From: JAFAMB01 sp963775805
Lineage (GTDB): Bacteria > Verrucomicrobiota > Verrucomicrobiia > Chthoniobacterales > JAFAMB01
Assembly: GCA_963775805.1 (NCBI GenBank)
Contig: CAVZKG010000007.1
Span: 1-64,000, forward strand
DNA: 64,000 bases
Direction: 5' to 3'
The translations under genes were made by a program, and so were the position numbers. This document shows positions 42,704-52,103 of this stretch, piece by piece; within the stretch, counting starts at the first letter, position 1, and each line of letters starts with the position of its first letter. The notes under the pieces were generated by a model, which saw only the letters and a program-made list of their open reading frames with translations, had not been told where the DNA came from and did no database searches.

Positions 42704-43815
42704 TTAACTGGGTGTCCGATCTGCTGTTCTGGATAGTCTTTGGCGCGATTCTCTATTCGTTGCGTCGGCAGCGAATTTTTTGGACGGTTGGCGCACTCGG
42801 ATTGCTGCTGCTTTTTAATCAATTCTTCACGCCTGGTTTCTTTCATATTCAGCTATTGGACGGGCACTTGTACGGTTCTCGGATCGATGTGCTAAATCAG
42901 GGGGCGAAAGTCATGCTGTTGTCGCTTGGTATGGTTTTGGTGATTGCGACAGGCGGCGTTGATCTGTCTGTCGGTGCGGTGATGGCAATCTCGGCGGCGG
43001 TATCATCCCGCTTGCTGGTAACTGACCAACAACCCGCCGGCGTAGCGATTGTCGCTGCGTTGGGTGTATGCGTCCTAGCGGGTGCCTGGAACGGCCTGCT
43101 GGTCGCTGGATTCGGAATTCAACCCATCATCGCCACTTTAGTCTTGATGGTCGCCGGGCGCGGTGTTGCTCAGTTGATCACGGAGGGTCAAATTATTAAC
43201 TTTATCGACCCAACCATGGTCTACTTGGGAAACGGGCATCTCTTCGGATTGCCATTTACCCTGACCATCGTGCTCGTGATGCTTGTGCTGACCCTTTGCC
43301 TGGTGCGCCGCACCGCGCTTGGTTTATTTATCGAATCCGTGGGTGATAACGACGAAGCGAGTCGCTACTCCGGTATTAACGCGAGACAGGTTAAGTTTAT
43401 GGTCTACACCTTTTCGGGATTGTGTGCCGGACTAGCCGGGTTGGTGGCCTGCTCAAATATCAAAAGTGCGGACGCGAATAATATTGGGCTGTATCTCGAA
43501 TTGGATGCGATTTTGGCCGTTGTCGTGGGCGGGACGTCGCTTCAGGGAGGTCGCTTCTATCTTGTGGGTGCAGCCGTCGGTGCACTATTTATCCAGACGC
43601 TGACGACAACGCTATACGCTCGAAATGTGAGCTCCGATGTCTCCCCGGTACCGAAGGCACTCGTTATTATCGGAGTTTGTCTTTTCCAGAGTGATTTATT
43701 CCGCGCTCGAACGGCACGGCTTTTTCACCTCTTCGGGATGGTTTTAAAACAGCTCGGTGCCCGGCTTCCGCATAAATTTTCCACAGCTTCGCGGCATGAC
43801 TCGTCTAAACCGTAA
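42700..43815 (+). CDS. sugar ABC transporter permease (YtfT-like)
   Basis: A 371-residue CUT2 permease with about 8-10 hydrophobic helices. The blocks GMVLVIATGGVDLSVGAVMAISAAV and VVGGTSLQGGRFYLVGAAVGALFIQTL are diagnostic of the RbsC/YtfT family. Its ATG overlaps the ATPase stop (ATGA). The tail beyond residue 330 is basic and Arg/Ser-rich. It should heterodimerise with the YjfF-like permease whose start lies inside its last codons. Confidence 0.92.
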   Translation: MINWVSDLLFWIVFGAILYSLRRQRIFWTVGALGLLLLFNQFFTPGFFHIQLLDGHLYGSRIDVLNQGAKVMLLSLGMVLVIATGGVDLSVGAVMAISAAVSSRLLVTDQQPAGVAIVAALGVCVLAGAWNGLLVAGFGIQPIIATLVLMVAGRGVAQLITEGQIINFIDPTMVYLGNGHLFGLPFTLTIVLVMLVLTLCLVRRTALGLFIESVGDNDEASRYSGINARQVKFMVYTFSGLCAGLAGLVACSNIKSADANNIGLYLELDAILAVVVGGTSLQGGRFYLVGAAVGALFIQTLTTTLYARNVSSDVSPVPKALVIIGVCLFQSDLFRARTARLFHLFGMVLKQLGARLPHKFSTASRHDSSKP

Positions 43816-44749
43816 GTACATTCCGCTTCTGGCGACGGCTGTCGTTCTAATCCTGGTCTTTGCAACCGGTTCTGTTCTTTACCCCAATTTTGGTACGCCT
43901 CGCGTGATCGTCAATCTGCTGGGTGACAACGCATTTGTGGGTGTTGCAGCTGTTGGCGAGTCGTTCGTGATTCTGGCTGGCGGTATCGATCTTTCGGTTG
44001 GTTCAATGGTAGCCTTTATAGGGATACTGATTGCCAGTCTATTGCAGGCTGGTTGTGACCCGTTCCTTGCGATGGGTATTGCGCTTTGTATCGGAAGCGC
44101 CGCTGGAGCTTTCATGGGCTGTCTCATTCACTTTTTTGAAATGCCACCTTTTCTGGTGACGCTGGCGGGCCTTTTTTGTCTGCGTGGCCTTGGATTTGTG
44201 ATCCATCCTGAATCAATTGCGATAGATCATCCGTTTTATGCCGACGCTCTACCGCAACTTTCAATTCTGGTTGCGCCGAAGGCGGTGCTGCCGTTTACCG
44301 CGATCTGTTTCTTGGCATCGGTCATCATAGGAACGTTAATTGCGGGTTTCACGCGATTCGGACGCAATGTCTACGCGATCGGATCGAGCGAAAGCTCCGC
44401 TCGTTTGATGGGTGTGCCGATTGGGCAAACGAAGATCACAACTTATGCGCTGGCAGGATTCTTCTCCGCGTGTGGAGGAATCGTTTCTACCTTCTACATG
44501 CAGTCGGGAAATCCGGCATCGTTTGTGGGTCTGGAGCTGGATGCGATAGCGGCCGTGGTGATTGGTGGGACTCTGCTAACCGGGGGTGTCGGATTTGTCC
44601 CAGGAACTTTGATGGGAGTCCTGATTCTTGGCCTGATTCAAACGATGATCACGTTCAACGGCACGCTGAATAGCTGGTGGACAAAGATCTTCATCGGCGC
44701 CCTGTTATTGGTATTCATCGTCTTACAAAGACTGATCTCCAGGAGATGA
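43796..44749 (+). CDS. sugar ABC transporter permease (YjfF-like)
   Basis: A 317-residue second CUT2 permease. ATG 43796 (MTRLNRKYIPLLATAVVL) overlaps the YtfT-like gene by 20 bp; ATG 43757 would give a 13-residue extension. GESFVILAGGIDLSVGSMVAFIGILIAS, RFGRNVYAIGSSESSARLMG and AAVVIGGTLLTGGVGFVPGTLMGVL are family blocks. Two unlike permeases in one CUT2 operon is the arrangement of the E. coli ytfQRT-yjfF galactofuranose importer. It ends the operon, 63 bp from the convergent 3D-domain gene. Confidence 0.92.
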   Translation: MTRLNRKYIPLLATAVVLILVFATGSVLYPNFGTPRVIVNLLGDNAFVGVAAVGESFVILAGGIDLSVGSMVAFIGILIASLLQAGCDPFLAMGIALCIGSAAGAFMGCLIHFFEMPPFLVTLAGLFCLRGLGFVIHPESIAIDHPFYADALPQLSILVAPKAVLPFTAICFLASVIIGTLIAGFTRFGRNVYAIGSSESSARLMGVPIGQTKITTYALAGFFSACGGIVSTFYMQSGNPASFVGLELDAIAAVVIGGTLLTGGVGFVPGTLMGVLILGLIQTMITFNGTLNSWWTKIFIGALLLVFIVLQRLISRR

Positions 44750-44812
44750 TCAGGCTGGTCCCAGGACCTCGCAGGACAAAGCGCTCGCCAGATTATTGCA
44801 CTACGAAGCGGC

Positions 44813-45316
44813 TCAATAGAATCTTTGGATTTCGTCCAACATTCGCCTGACGTGAGCATAGTCACGACGCGGCTTGAGGATGTGATAACTTTTCCAGGGG
44901 TCGCCCCATTCCAAAATCTGGATCGTGACCCGACGGACGCCCCAGTTATTCATCTGTGCCCAGTTGGGGCAATAGAGGTCAATGGTGTTTCGGCCGGACA
45001 ACGCCCAACCATAATCGTCAACTTCGTAGACCTGGCCTGTAGATAAAATCATGAACTTGGTTCCAGCGGGCCATCTTGCCCAGTCCGCGGCGGCGCTGCG
45101 AACTTCTCCTGCTCCGAGCAGGGTTGTGCCGGCGGCATTGGATTTTCCGTACCGCAGGTGATCGCTCTCGGTATCGGTGTAGGCGGTCGTGCGCACTTTC
45201 ATGAACTGGCTGCGTTTCAGGGGAGGCTCGTACTCGGGGAGGGAACGCTCTGCACAACCAGCAAAAAGAATCGCCAGGCCGCCGAAGGCGGCCAGTTGAA
45301 CAATACGAAAGTTCAT
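44813..45316 (-). CDS. 3D-domain lipoprotein
   Basis: A 167-residue envelope protein with lipobox LFAGC (Cys21). Residues about 40-130 form a 3D (double-psi beta-barrel) domain as in MltA-type lytic transglycosylases: VRTTAYTDTESDH near the start and YEVDDYGWALSGRNTIDLYCPN with the conserved acidic residues. It may bind or cleave peptidoglycan; it is much shorter than MltA and lacks its second domain. It diverges from a D-Ala-D-Ala carboxypeptidase gene about 98 bp away, so both may serve wall remodelling. Confidence 0.8.
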   Translation of the reverse strand: MNFRIVQLAAFGGLAILFAGCAERSLPEYEPPLKRSQFMKVRTTAYTDTESDHLRYGKSNAAGTTLLGAGEVRSAAADWARWPAGTKFMILSTGQVYEVDDYGWALSGRNTIDLYCPNWAQMNNWGVRRVTIQILEWGDPWKSYHILKPRRDYAHVRRMLDEIQRFY

Positions 45317-45414
45317 GTGCGCGAATCCTAGCGCGATCAGAGAGAAGACCGAACAAATTTCGCTTCAAAATTACACCGGTTGCGCGACGGTCGAATTTGT
45401 AATAAGAGACGCGA

Positions 45415-46425
45415 GTGAAATTGGATCGCAGGATTCTGTTTTTGGTGGTCGGCATCTGGATTGGCTGGGTCGGAATCGAACAAGGCGAGGCTCGCGACAC
45501 GGAAGTGTGTAGAGCAATGCCGGCGGACACCGGCGGCGAATCGGATGCCCCTCTGCAACGTGACTCCGCGACTGAGGGCGTGAAAGCGGCCAGCGTGGCG
45601 GCGGTGGCCGGAACGCCTGCGTCGATTTCTTCGTTGCCTCTTTTTCCGTCCAGTGCGCCGGTGACGATAGCGAGTTCTGCGATGATGATCGACGCAAGGT
45701 CCGGGACGGTGTTGTTTTTCAAAAACCCGGACATCGAGCGCCCAGTTGCCAGCACGCAGAAGCTTATCACTGCGTTACTGATAGCTGAACATGGCGGACT
45801 GGATAGCACGGTTCGCGTCTCTCCGGAGGACTGCGCGGTCGAACCGACAAAACTCGGGTTCAGACCAGGGGAGATCTACACAAAACGTCAACTGCTGGCC
45901 GCAATGCTTGTCCATAGCTGCAACGACGCCGCTGTCTGCCTGGCCAGAAATGATGCCGGAAGCATTGCTGCCTTTGCAGCCGTAATGAATCAGAAAGCGG
46001 CTGAGTTAGGCGCTGATAACAGTCATTTTGTCAATCCAAACGGTCTGCCTAGACCAGGTCAATACTCGACGGCACGTGACATGGCGCGAATCGCATTTGC
46101 CGCCTACCACAATTCTACACTTCGCGAGTTCATGCGCTTGCCGGGACTCACATTTACTTACAGCTCAGGACGACGTCGCTTTCTGGAGCCAACTAACAAG
46201 CTTGTTACGCGCTCCTCGATCTTCACTGGCATGAAGACCGGATATACCGAAGCAAGCGGGCGTTGTCTTGTTTCGAGTGTCTCTGAGGGGGGCAGCGATA
46301 TCATTTTGGTACAGCTTGGCGGCACACATCGAATGCTGTTCGATGACGCCGAACGCATGTTGCGCTGGGGGATCGAACGCCGGGAAACTGGGCGTGCAAA
46401 TAACTCCTATTCGAGTCGCGATTAA
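45415..46425 (+). CDS. D-alanyl-D-alanine carboxypeptidase (S11)
   Basis: A 336-residue penicillin-binding protein with a GTG start and a signal segment (RILFLVVGIWIGWVGIEQGEA). A Pro/Ala/Ser-rich linker precedes the catalytic domain. Motifs are SxxK in ASTQKLITAL, SxN as SCNDAAVCLA and KTG in MKTGYTEASGRCLV. It trims terminal D-Ala from wall pentapeptides in the periplasm. It lacks the long C-terminal anchor domain of DacA/DacC, so it may be soluble or tethered only by its N-terminus. Confidence 0.9.
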   Translation: MKLDRRILFLVVGIWIGWVGIEQGEARDTEVCRAMPADTGGESDAPLQRDSATEGVKAASVAAVAGTPASISSLPLFPSSAPVTIASSAMMIDARSGTVLFFKNPDIERPVASTQKLITALLIAEHGGLDSTVRVSPEDCAVEPTKLGFRPGEIYTKRQLLAAMLVHSCNDAAVCLARNDAGSIAAFAAVMNQKAAELGADNSHFVNPNGLPRPGQYSTARDMARIAFAAYHNSTLREFMRLPGLTFTYSSGRRRFLEPTNKLVTRSSIFTGMKTGYTEASGRCLVSSVSEGGSDIILVQLGGTHRMLFDDAERMLRWGIERRETGRANNSYSSRD

Positions 46426-46447
46426 GAATAATCTTGAGTGAGGATGG

Positions 46448-46488
46448 GGTTAGATTGTGAGACTAACCGAATCCGGAAAGTGATTCGG
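46448..46488. terminator. double hairpin between convergent genes
   Basis: GGTTAG (46448-46453) pairs with CTAACC (46463-46468), and CCGAATC (46467-46473) pairs with GATTCGG (46482-46488). The two stems share two bases, so they are alternatives. They lie between the convergent carboxypeptidase and HAD genes and could end either transcript, although no T-run is present. Confidence 0.35.
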
Positions 46489-46504
46489 AAGTTAGGTCGC
46501 AAGA

Positions 46505-47098
46505 CTAGGAGCGACTCGGCCTGCCGATGACGGCGTAATCCATTCCCGCCGCTTTGGCCGCTTCGAACCCAGCCGGGCTATCTTCAAGGACCAGGCAATC
46601 ATTAGCGTCCACTCCCATGCGCCTTGCGGATTCGAGAAATATGTCGGGTGCCGGCTTGCCGCGGTTAACCTGTTCCGATGTAACGATCACTGGGAAGAAA
46701 TTTTCCATCCCGATCGCCTTCAACGTCTGAGTTACGATAGGTAGAACCCCTCCGGAAGCCACTGCCACTTTTGCATAACGCGCGACCTCCCGCGCAAAGG
46801 ATACGACCTCAGGAATCGGCTGGATCGTTAGAATATGTTCGATGTAAAATAATTCTTTTTCATCGGCCACGGTGCCCGGATCGAGCGCCGTGCCAAACAG
46901 CTCGTTCAAATGCACAACCATCTTATCGCTTGGCCATCCTCCGAGCGCGTAGAAAAGTTCCTCCGGGATTTGGCCACCGTGCTTCTGAACTGTGGTTGCC
47001 CACGCGTGATAATGGACCGGCATTGAATCGGCAAGTGTGCCGTCGCAATCAAAAATGTATCCGGCGTAGCGTTTTTCGGGAGGCGTGAAGACTGGCAT
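46505..47098 (-). CDS. HAD-superfamily phosphatase/phosphoglucomutase-like
   Basis: A 197-residue HAD subfamily I protein from ATG 47098 (ATG 47122 adds eight residues). Motif 1 is FDCDGTLADS with the nucleophile Asp, motif 2 Ser/Thr lies in VAVASGG, Lys in RGKPAPD, and the last motif is VLEDSPAGFEAAKAAG. The cap is of the beta-phosphoglucomutase/YqaB type. It probably dephosphorylates or isomerises a small sugar phosphate in the cytosol. It diverges from ilvN with about 118 bp between. Confidence 0.87.
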   Translation of the reverse strand: MPVFTPPEKRYAGYIFDCDGTLADSMPVHYHAWATTVQKHGGQIPEELFYALGGWPSDKMVVHLNELFGTALDPGTVADEKELFYIEHILTIQPIPEVVSFAREVARYAKVAVASGGVLPIVTQTLKAIGMENFFPVIVTSEQVNRGKPAPDIFLESARRMGVDANDCLVLEDSPAGFEAAKAAGMDYAVIGRPSRS

Positions 47099-47215
47099 AA
47101 GCAGAGCCGAAAATAGTTGCACGGGTTCAAAGGGAGTACAACTGGATCAAAAATGGGTGATCGGAGATTTTTATTGATTTTGAGCGCTTTCCCCGGATGA
47201 TTCCTCTCCCTTGTT

Positions 47216-47692
47216 ATGCGTCACACGATATCTGTTCTGGTTGAAAACAAGTTCGGCGTCCTTGCGAGGATCGCCGGCATGTTCAGTGGACGCGGATTCA
47301 ACATTGATAGTTTGAATGTCGCGCCCACCAATGATCCATCTGCGTCCAGAATGACGATCGTCGTACGCGGAGACGACACGGTGCTTGAACAGGTAACAAA
47401 ACAGCTCAACAAGCTCGTGGATGTCATTGAAATACAAGATTTTCGGGATGGCGAATATGTTGATCGTGAATTGGTCATGCTTCGCGTGAATGCGGACTCC
47501 GCCAATCGTTCGGAAGTGATGCAGATATGCGACATCTTCCGCGCCAAAATCGTGGATGTTCAGCCAAAGCGCCTCGCAATCGAAATCACCGGAAACGAAA
47601 GCAAAATCAGTAAATTCCTCAGACTCATGGATACCTTTGGAATCAGTGATTTGACCCGCACTGGCAAAGTCGCCATGGCTCGAGTCGAGTAA
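47216..47692 (+). CDS. ilvN: acetolactate synthase small subunit
   Basis: A 158-residue regulatory subunit (IlvN/IlvH). The N-terminal ACT domain reads RHTISVLVENKFGVLARIAGMFSGRGFNIDSLNVAPT and binds valine for feedback control in the family. The C-terminal ALS_ss_C domain follows with VKNLI-like VDVQPKRLAIEITGNESKISKFLRLM. It activates the catalytic subunit in branched-chain amino acid synthesis. The catalytic gene ilvB is not within the window, so it is either upstream elsewhere or unlinked, which is unusual but not rare. ilvC follows 26 bp later. Confidence 0.93.
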   Translation: MRHTISVLVENKFGVLARIAGMFSGRGFNIDSLNVAPTNDPSASRMTIVVRGDDTVLEQVTKQLNKLVDVIEIQDFRDGEYVDRELVMLRVNADSANRSEVMQICDIFRAKIVDVQPKRLAIEITGNESKISKFLRLMDTFGISDLTRTGKVAMARVE

Positions 47693-47718
47693 TCGCCCCT
47701 TAGAACAGAAGAGAAATT

Positions 47719-48744
47719 ATGCCTGCTAAAGTCTACACTGATAAAGACGCTGACCTCGCTCATCTCAACGGCAAGGTGTGTGCGGTAATTGGATTCGGAT
47801 CCCAAGGTCACGCACACGCACTCAATCTGAAGGATAGCGGTGTACAGGTCGTCATTGGTCTGTACAAAGGGAGTAAATCCGCCACGGTGGCTGCCGAGCA
47901 CGGGTTTGAAGTCCTCGACGTTGCCAAAGCGGCAGAAAAAGCTGATATCATTTTCTTTGCGACTCCGGATCTCAAGAGTGCGGCAATCTACGAAAGTGAA
48001 GTTGCGCCTCAATTGAAAAAGGGTAAAGCCCTGTTGTTCAGTCACGGCTTTGCAATCCATTTCAAAACGATTGTGCCGCCAGCGGAAGTCGACGTTCTCA
48101 TGGTCGCTCCAAAAGGACCTGGACACATTGTTCGCAGACAGTACCTCGAAGGAAAAGGTGTTCCTGCACTAATAGCAGTTTATCAGAATCCCTCCAAACA
48201 AGCGAAGAAGCTCGCTTTGGCTTGGGCCAAAGGGATTGGAGCCACACGAGCCGGCGTACTGGAGACGACATTCAAGGAAGAGACCGAAACGGATCTTTTC
48301 GGCGAGCAAACGGTTTTGTGCGGTGGCCTGACAGCGTTGGTCCAACACGGCTACGAAACGTTGGTCGAAGCCGGGTATCAGCCGGAGATGGCATACTTCG
48401 AATGTCTGCATGAACTGAAACTGATTGTGGATTTGATGTATGAATCGGGGATTGCGGGAATGCGATTTTCGATCTCTGAGACCGCGAAGTGGGGCGATGT
48501 TTCGGTCGGACCCGCAGTCATTGATGGCTCGGTGAAGAAGAGAATGCAGAAAGCTCTGAAGGAGATCCAGAACGGTAAATTCGCCAAAGGCTGGATCGCA
48601 GAATACGCAGCAGGTTTGCCAAACTATAAAAGGCTTTTGAAGGATGGTGAAAAGCATTCAATCGAGAAGACCGGTGCGCGTCTTCGCGGATTGATGCCGT
48701 GGATTGCGAAAAAGAATCTGAAAGGCGCGCAAGCCGACTACTAA
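47719..48744 (+). CDS. ilvC: ketol-acid reductoisomerase
   Basis: A 341-residue class I enzyme that converts acetolactate to dihydroxyisovalerate with NADPH, second step of valine and isoleucine synthesis. The Rossmann motif is VIGFGSQGHAHALNLKDSGV, the metal and substrate region APKGPGHIVRRQYLEGKGVP and the Glu-rich block FKEETETDLFGEQTVLCGG are all intact, and length matches the short class. A good ribosome-binding site (AACAGAAGAGAAA) precedes the start. It is co-directional with ilvN and ends at a 9-bp hairpin. Confidence 0.96.
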   Translation: MPAKVYTDKDADLAHLNGKVCAVIGFGSQGHAHALNLKDSGVQVVIGLYKGSKSATVAAEHGFEVLDVAKAAEKADIIFFATPDLKSAAIYESEVAPQLKKGKALLFSHGFAIHFKTIVPPAEVDVLMVAPKGPGHIVRRQYLEGKGVPALIAVYQNPSKQAKKLALAWAKGIGATRAGVLETTFKEETETDLFGEQTVLCGGLTALVQHGYETLVEAGYQPEMAYFECLHELKLIVDLMYESGIAGMRFSISETAKWGDVSVGPAVIDGSVKKRMQKALKEIQNGKFAKGWIAEYAAGLPNYKRLLKDGEKHSIEKTGARLRGLMPWIAKKNLKGAQADY

Positions 48745-48749
48745 CGAGG

Positions 48750-48776
48750 TGGATATTGTATCTCGTGCAATATCCA
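48750..48776. terminator. hairpin between convergent ilvC and pepF-like genes
   Basis: TGGATATTG (48750-48758) and CAATATCCA (48768-48776) form a perfect 9-bp stem with a 9-base loop, 6 bp after the ilvC stop and 9 bp before the end of the convergent peptidase gene. There is no T-run, but its position fits a bidirectional transcript end. Confidence 0.55.
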
Positions 48777-48784
48777 GGCTAGGG

Positions 48785-50599
48785 CTAAGCCTTCGCTGTC
48801 AGGAGCTCACGTAATTCGCTGATCCGTTTTCCGAATAGAATCAGCGTTTTTTCGATCGGTTCAGGCGACTCCATATCGACACCCGCTTCCCGCAGGGTGT
48901 CGATGGGGAACTTGGAACCGCCTGATTTCAGGAAAACTAGATAGGATTCCAGTTCGGCGTTGCCACCGTTCAGCACTCGATCTGCGAGTGAAACAGCTGC
49001 GGAAATCCCCGTGGCATATTTATAGACATAAAATGCCGAATAGAAGTGAGGGATCCGGAGGCATTCGAGATCGAGCTCCACGTCGATGGTGAACCGCGGT
49101 CCGAAATAGGACTGAAGCAGTTCACGATAGACATTGCGGAAAACATCGAGCGTCAGAGGCCCGCCCGTTTCTTCAATTTCGTGCACCTGTTTTTCGAACT
49201 CTGCGAACATTGTCTGACGAAACAAAACGTTTCGAATATCCTCGATCTGGCGATCAATCAGATAGGCTCGCATCGCCGGATCTTGAGCTTGTCGCAGAAG
49301 AGAGTGAGTCAGCAATTCTTCGTTAAACGTCGATGCGACTTCAGCAAGGAAGATGGGGTACCCGTAATTTTGAAAGAGTTGATGCCGCTGTGAAAACCAG
49401 CTGTGCATCGAGTGTCCCGCCTCATGAGCCAGAGTGAATACATCGGAAAAAACGTCCGTCTTGTAATTCATCAGGATATAGGGCGGGTTTCCGTAACTGG
49501 AAGATGAGAACGCGCCGCTTCTTTTCCCTTTTGTTTCGTATCGATCGACCCAGCGGGAGTTCAGTCCATTTTTGAGAGTCGCGACGTAATCGTCGCCCAA
49601 TGGACCGAGAGCCTGAACCACAAGATTGATCGCTTCGTCGAAAGTGACGTTGGTTTGAACTTTCTGAACCAGGGGTACGTAGGTGTCGTACTGATGAATC
49701 TCCTGCAAGTTCAATCGCTCCCGGCGAAGTTCGTAATAGTCATGCAAAATTGGAAGGTTGTTTCGTACCGTGGCGACCAGGTTGTCGTACACCGCGACTG
49801 GAATGTTATCGGAGAACATCGATGCGTGACGCGCAGAGGGATGATTTCGGATTTTTGCCGAGAACACGTCTGCACGTACCGAAGCCGCCAGGGTCGAAGC
49901 CAGGCTATACTTATGGTCGTCGAATTCTTGATAGAACTGATGAAATGCGCTTTGGCGCAAATCCCTGTCTTGTTTATGGAGGAACGACGAATAGGTGCTT
50001 TGCGATAGCGGTAGTTCTTCGCCTTCCTTGGTCGTCACGACTCCAAATTTCAGATCGACATTCGTGAGTTGTGAAAACGTTTCAGACTGGGCACGAATCA
50101 CAGGCGAGCCGAGGGTTAAGAGCCGTTCTTCCGGTTCCGACAATGTGTGCGGCTTGTATCGGCGAAGGCGAAAAAGGGAGATTTTCCAATTCGCCAATTG
50201 GGAGTCATCCAGAAAACGCTGAAATTTGTCGTCCGGAATCGATTGGATCTCCGGAGCGACATAGGAACACGCTTCGTTGACCTTCGTAAGCAGATTCGTG
50301 AGTTCTGCTTTGCGAGAGAGATTCCGATTGTCTGAGCTGTCTTCTGAGTTTCTGAGTCCCGCATAATGTTGGAGTCGCTCGGCGATGATATCGAGTTGGC
50401 GTTCGTATTCGAGGCAACCGAGGAGTATTTCCGCAGAATCCCCTAAACGGCCTCTAAACTCGGTAATCCTTGAGAAGCGATCGCTCAGGTCCAAAAATGA
50501 TTTGCGATAATCCTCTTCAGTTTTGAATAGATGTGCCAAGTCCCATGTGTCGCCTTCGGGGACTTCGGATCGGGTGGGGATTTTACGAGCGGTAGACAT
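48785..50599 (-). CDS. pepF: oligoendopeptidase F-like peptidase (M3B)
   Basis: A 604-residue cytosolic zinc peptidase. The opening RSEVPEGDTWDLAHLF is typical of PepF. The zinc motif HEAGH is at 392-396 with SMHSWFS following, and the third ligand Glu lies in FLAEVASTFNEELL. It should hydrolyse peptides of about 7-17 residues. It is of the classical PepF branch, unlike the shorter M3 protein at 16456. The Xer recombinase gene lies 15 bp upstream on the same strand. Confidence 0.93.
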   Translation of the reverse strand: MSTARKIPTRSEVPEGDTWDLAHLFKTEEDYRKSFLDLSDRFSRITEFRGRLGDSAEILLGCLEYERQLDIIAERLQHYAGLRNSEDSSDNRNLSRKAELTNLLTKVNEACSYVAPEIQSIPDDKFQRFLDDSQLANWKISLFRLRRYKPHTLSEPEERLLTLGSPVIRAQSETFSQLTNVDLKFGVVTTKEGEELPLSQSTYSSFLHKQDRDLRQSAFHQFYQEFDDHKYSLASTLAASVRADVFSAKIRNHPSARHASMFSDNIPVAVYDNLVATVRNNLPILHDYYELRRERLNLQEIHQYDTYVPLVQKVQTNVTFDEAINLVVQALGPLGDDYVATLKNGLNSRWVDRYETKGKRSGAFSSSSYGNPPYILMNYKTDVFSDVFTLAHEAGHSMHSWFSQRHQLFQNYGYPIFLAEVASTFNEELLTHSLLRQAQDPAMRAYLIDRQIEDIRNVLFRQTMFAEFEKQVHEIEETGGPLTLDVFRNVYRELLQSYFGPRFTIDVELDLECLRIPHFYSAFYVYKYATGISAAVSLADRVLNGGNAELESYLVFLKSGGSKFPIDTLREAGVDMESPEPIEKTLILFGKRISELRELLTAKA

Positions 50600-50614
50600 A
50601 GTAAGGTTTGCGGG

Positions 50615-51514
50615 TCACGATCGGGGATGAGCTTCGTCGTAGGTTTTCTTCATCCGCTCGACGGTGACATGAGTGTAGATTTGGGTGGTCGATAGGCTCG
50701 CGTGGCCGAGTAACGTCTGCACGCTGCGCAAATCCGCGCCATTGTCCAACAAGTGAGTTGCGAAACTGTGCCTGAGCTTGTGAGGGCTGATGCGAAGCTG
50801 GATGGAGGTTTGAGCGAGATGTTTTTTGAGCATCAGCCAAATCGATCGGGGCGAAATGCGTTTCCGCAGTTTGCTGATAAACAACGGACCTGTCTGAACG
50901 TTGGCTTCAAATCGGTATTGTTGAATTGCTTTAAGCGCGAGCTCGCCAACTGGGACGACGCGTTCTTTGCGTCCCTTTCCAATGACGCGCGCGGTTTCGC
51001 TGAAAGTGTCAACATCGGCTACATTCAACGCTGCAAGCTCGCTTAATCGAAGTCCGCTGCTGTAAAAAAGTTCCATCATCGCCATGTCACGGGCTGCGGC
51101 CCAAGCCGGAGCCTGGGAGTGACGCTCGTTCTTCTTTGGGGTCTCCAGCAGTTCGTCAACCTGGGGCACTGAAAGCACGACCGGAAGTTTCTTCTCCAAC
51201 TTTGGTAATTGGACTTCTTTGAGTGGGTTATCTGTAAAGCCCTCTCGCTCGACGAGATATTTATAAAAGCTACGAAGCGCCGCAAATGTGAGACGTACAT
51301 AGGACCGGGCCATTCCGGATTTCATGCAGTCCAAAAGGAATTCGCGGAACTGGCGCGCTGTGCATTGGTCCCAAGAAACTTTCTCTCCTTCGAATTTTTT
51401 GAACTTTGTTAGCGCATGCTGGTAGGCGATGACCGTGCGCGGGGAGGCATTCCTCTCGACCTCAAGATACTGCATGTAACGCTCAAGGAACCGGTCCTTT
51501 TTTGGATACGACAT
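50615..51514 (-). CDS. tyrosine recombinase, XerC/XerD type
   Basis: A 299-residue site-specific recombinase. The N-terminal SAM-like domain is FLERYMQYLEVERNASPRTVIAYQHALTKF. The catalytic domain has the Arg in SSGLRLSELAALNV, Lys in IGKGRKERVVPV, HKLRHSFATHLL, GHASLSTTQIYTHV with the nucleophile Tyr. Length and sequence fit chromosome-dimer resolution at dif rather than a phage integrase. The neighbours are housekeeping genes, and I see no attachment site. Which of XerC or XerD it is cannot be decided here. Confidence 0.9.
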   Translation of the reverse strand: MSYPKKDRFLERYMQYLEVERNASPRTVIAYQHALTKFKKFEGEKVSWDQCTARQFREFLLDCMKSGMARSYVRLTFAALRSFYKYLVEREGFTDNPLKEVQLPKLEKKLPVVLSVPQVDELLETPKKNERHSQAPAWAAARDMAMMELFYSSGLRLSELAALNVADVDTFSETARVIGKGRKERVVPVGELALKAIQQYRFEANVQTGPLFISKLRKRISPRSIWLMLKKHLAQTSIQLRISPHKLRHSFATHLLDNGADLRSVQTLLGHASLSTTQIYTHVTVERMKKTYDEAHPRS

Positions 51515-51605
51515 ACACCCGCAAAGAGTACAACAAGCATGTCACGAAAAAGCAAGCGATGACGGACGGTCCGTTGCCCGCTTGTGCACGCGAAGTATGC
51601 GTAAG

Positions 51606-52046
51606 TTACTGCAGAAGATTTAGAAACACGCGGCGCTGCTCTCGCTCTTCTGACAACAGATCGATCACGAGATCCTGGGTGACGTAGTCGGCCCCTTCAG
51701 TTAACGTGAGAATTCTCTCGTACCTTCCGATCGATCTCTCATTAGCGCGAAGCAATCCATTGATTACCGCCTGGGGATCCGCTTTGTCCGGAACCGGCTG
51801 CAAATCGTTTTGGTTCCTCGGAAGTTCAAGAGACCCGGGCACACGCCCACCAATGAGATGGATTCGTTTCGCCAATCGGCGCGCGTGGCTAAGCCGTACC
51901 GAAACCGACTCATCAAGCAAACGTTGGAGCGGCTCTGACGCCGCGCCGTCGAGATCGATTGAGTTTGCGAGATAGTTCTGAAGTGTCTCGAGCTCTGCCG
52001 CGTACGATCGTTTCAGTTCAGAAATAATTTCGTTCGTCTTATCCAC
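51606..52046 (-). CDS. ferritin-like four-helix protein
   Basis: A 146-residue, almost wholly helical protein. The pattern ELKRSYAAELETLQNYLANSIDLDG, ESVSVRLSHARRLAKRIHLIGGRVPG and LLSEEREQRRVF has Glu/His spacing as in bacterioferritin- or Dps-like ferritin folds (E-x6-Y and ExxH pairs partly conserved as ESVSVRLSHARRL). It may bind iron or be a stress protein. The exact ferritin subfamily is unclear, and the ferroxidase centre looks incomplete. It stands alone, with about 91 bp to the recombinase gene. Confidence 0.65.
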   Translation of the reverse strand: MDKTNEIISELKRSYAAELETLQNYLANSIDLDGAASEPLQRLLDESVSVRLSHARRLAKRIHLIGGRVPGSLELPRNQNDLQPVPDKADPQAVINGLLRANERSIGRYERILTLTEGADYVTQDLVIDLLSEEREQRRVFLNLLQ

Positions 52047-52103
52047 ACACGAGAGCCCGGGACATTATCATTGGGCACCGAAGCGCCGCGGGGCGCTTTT
52101 CCC

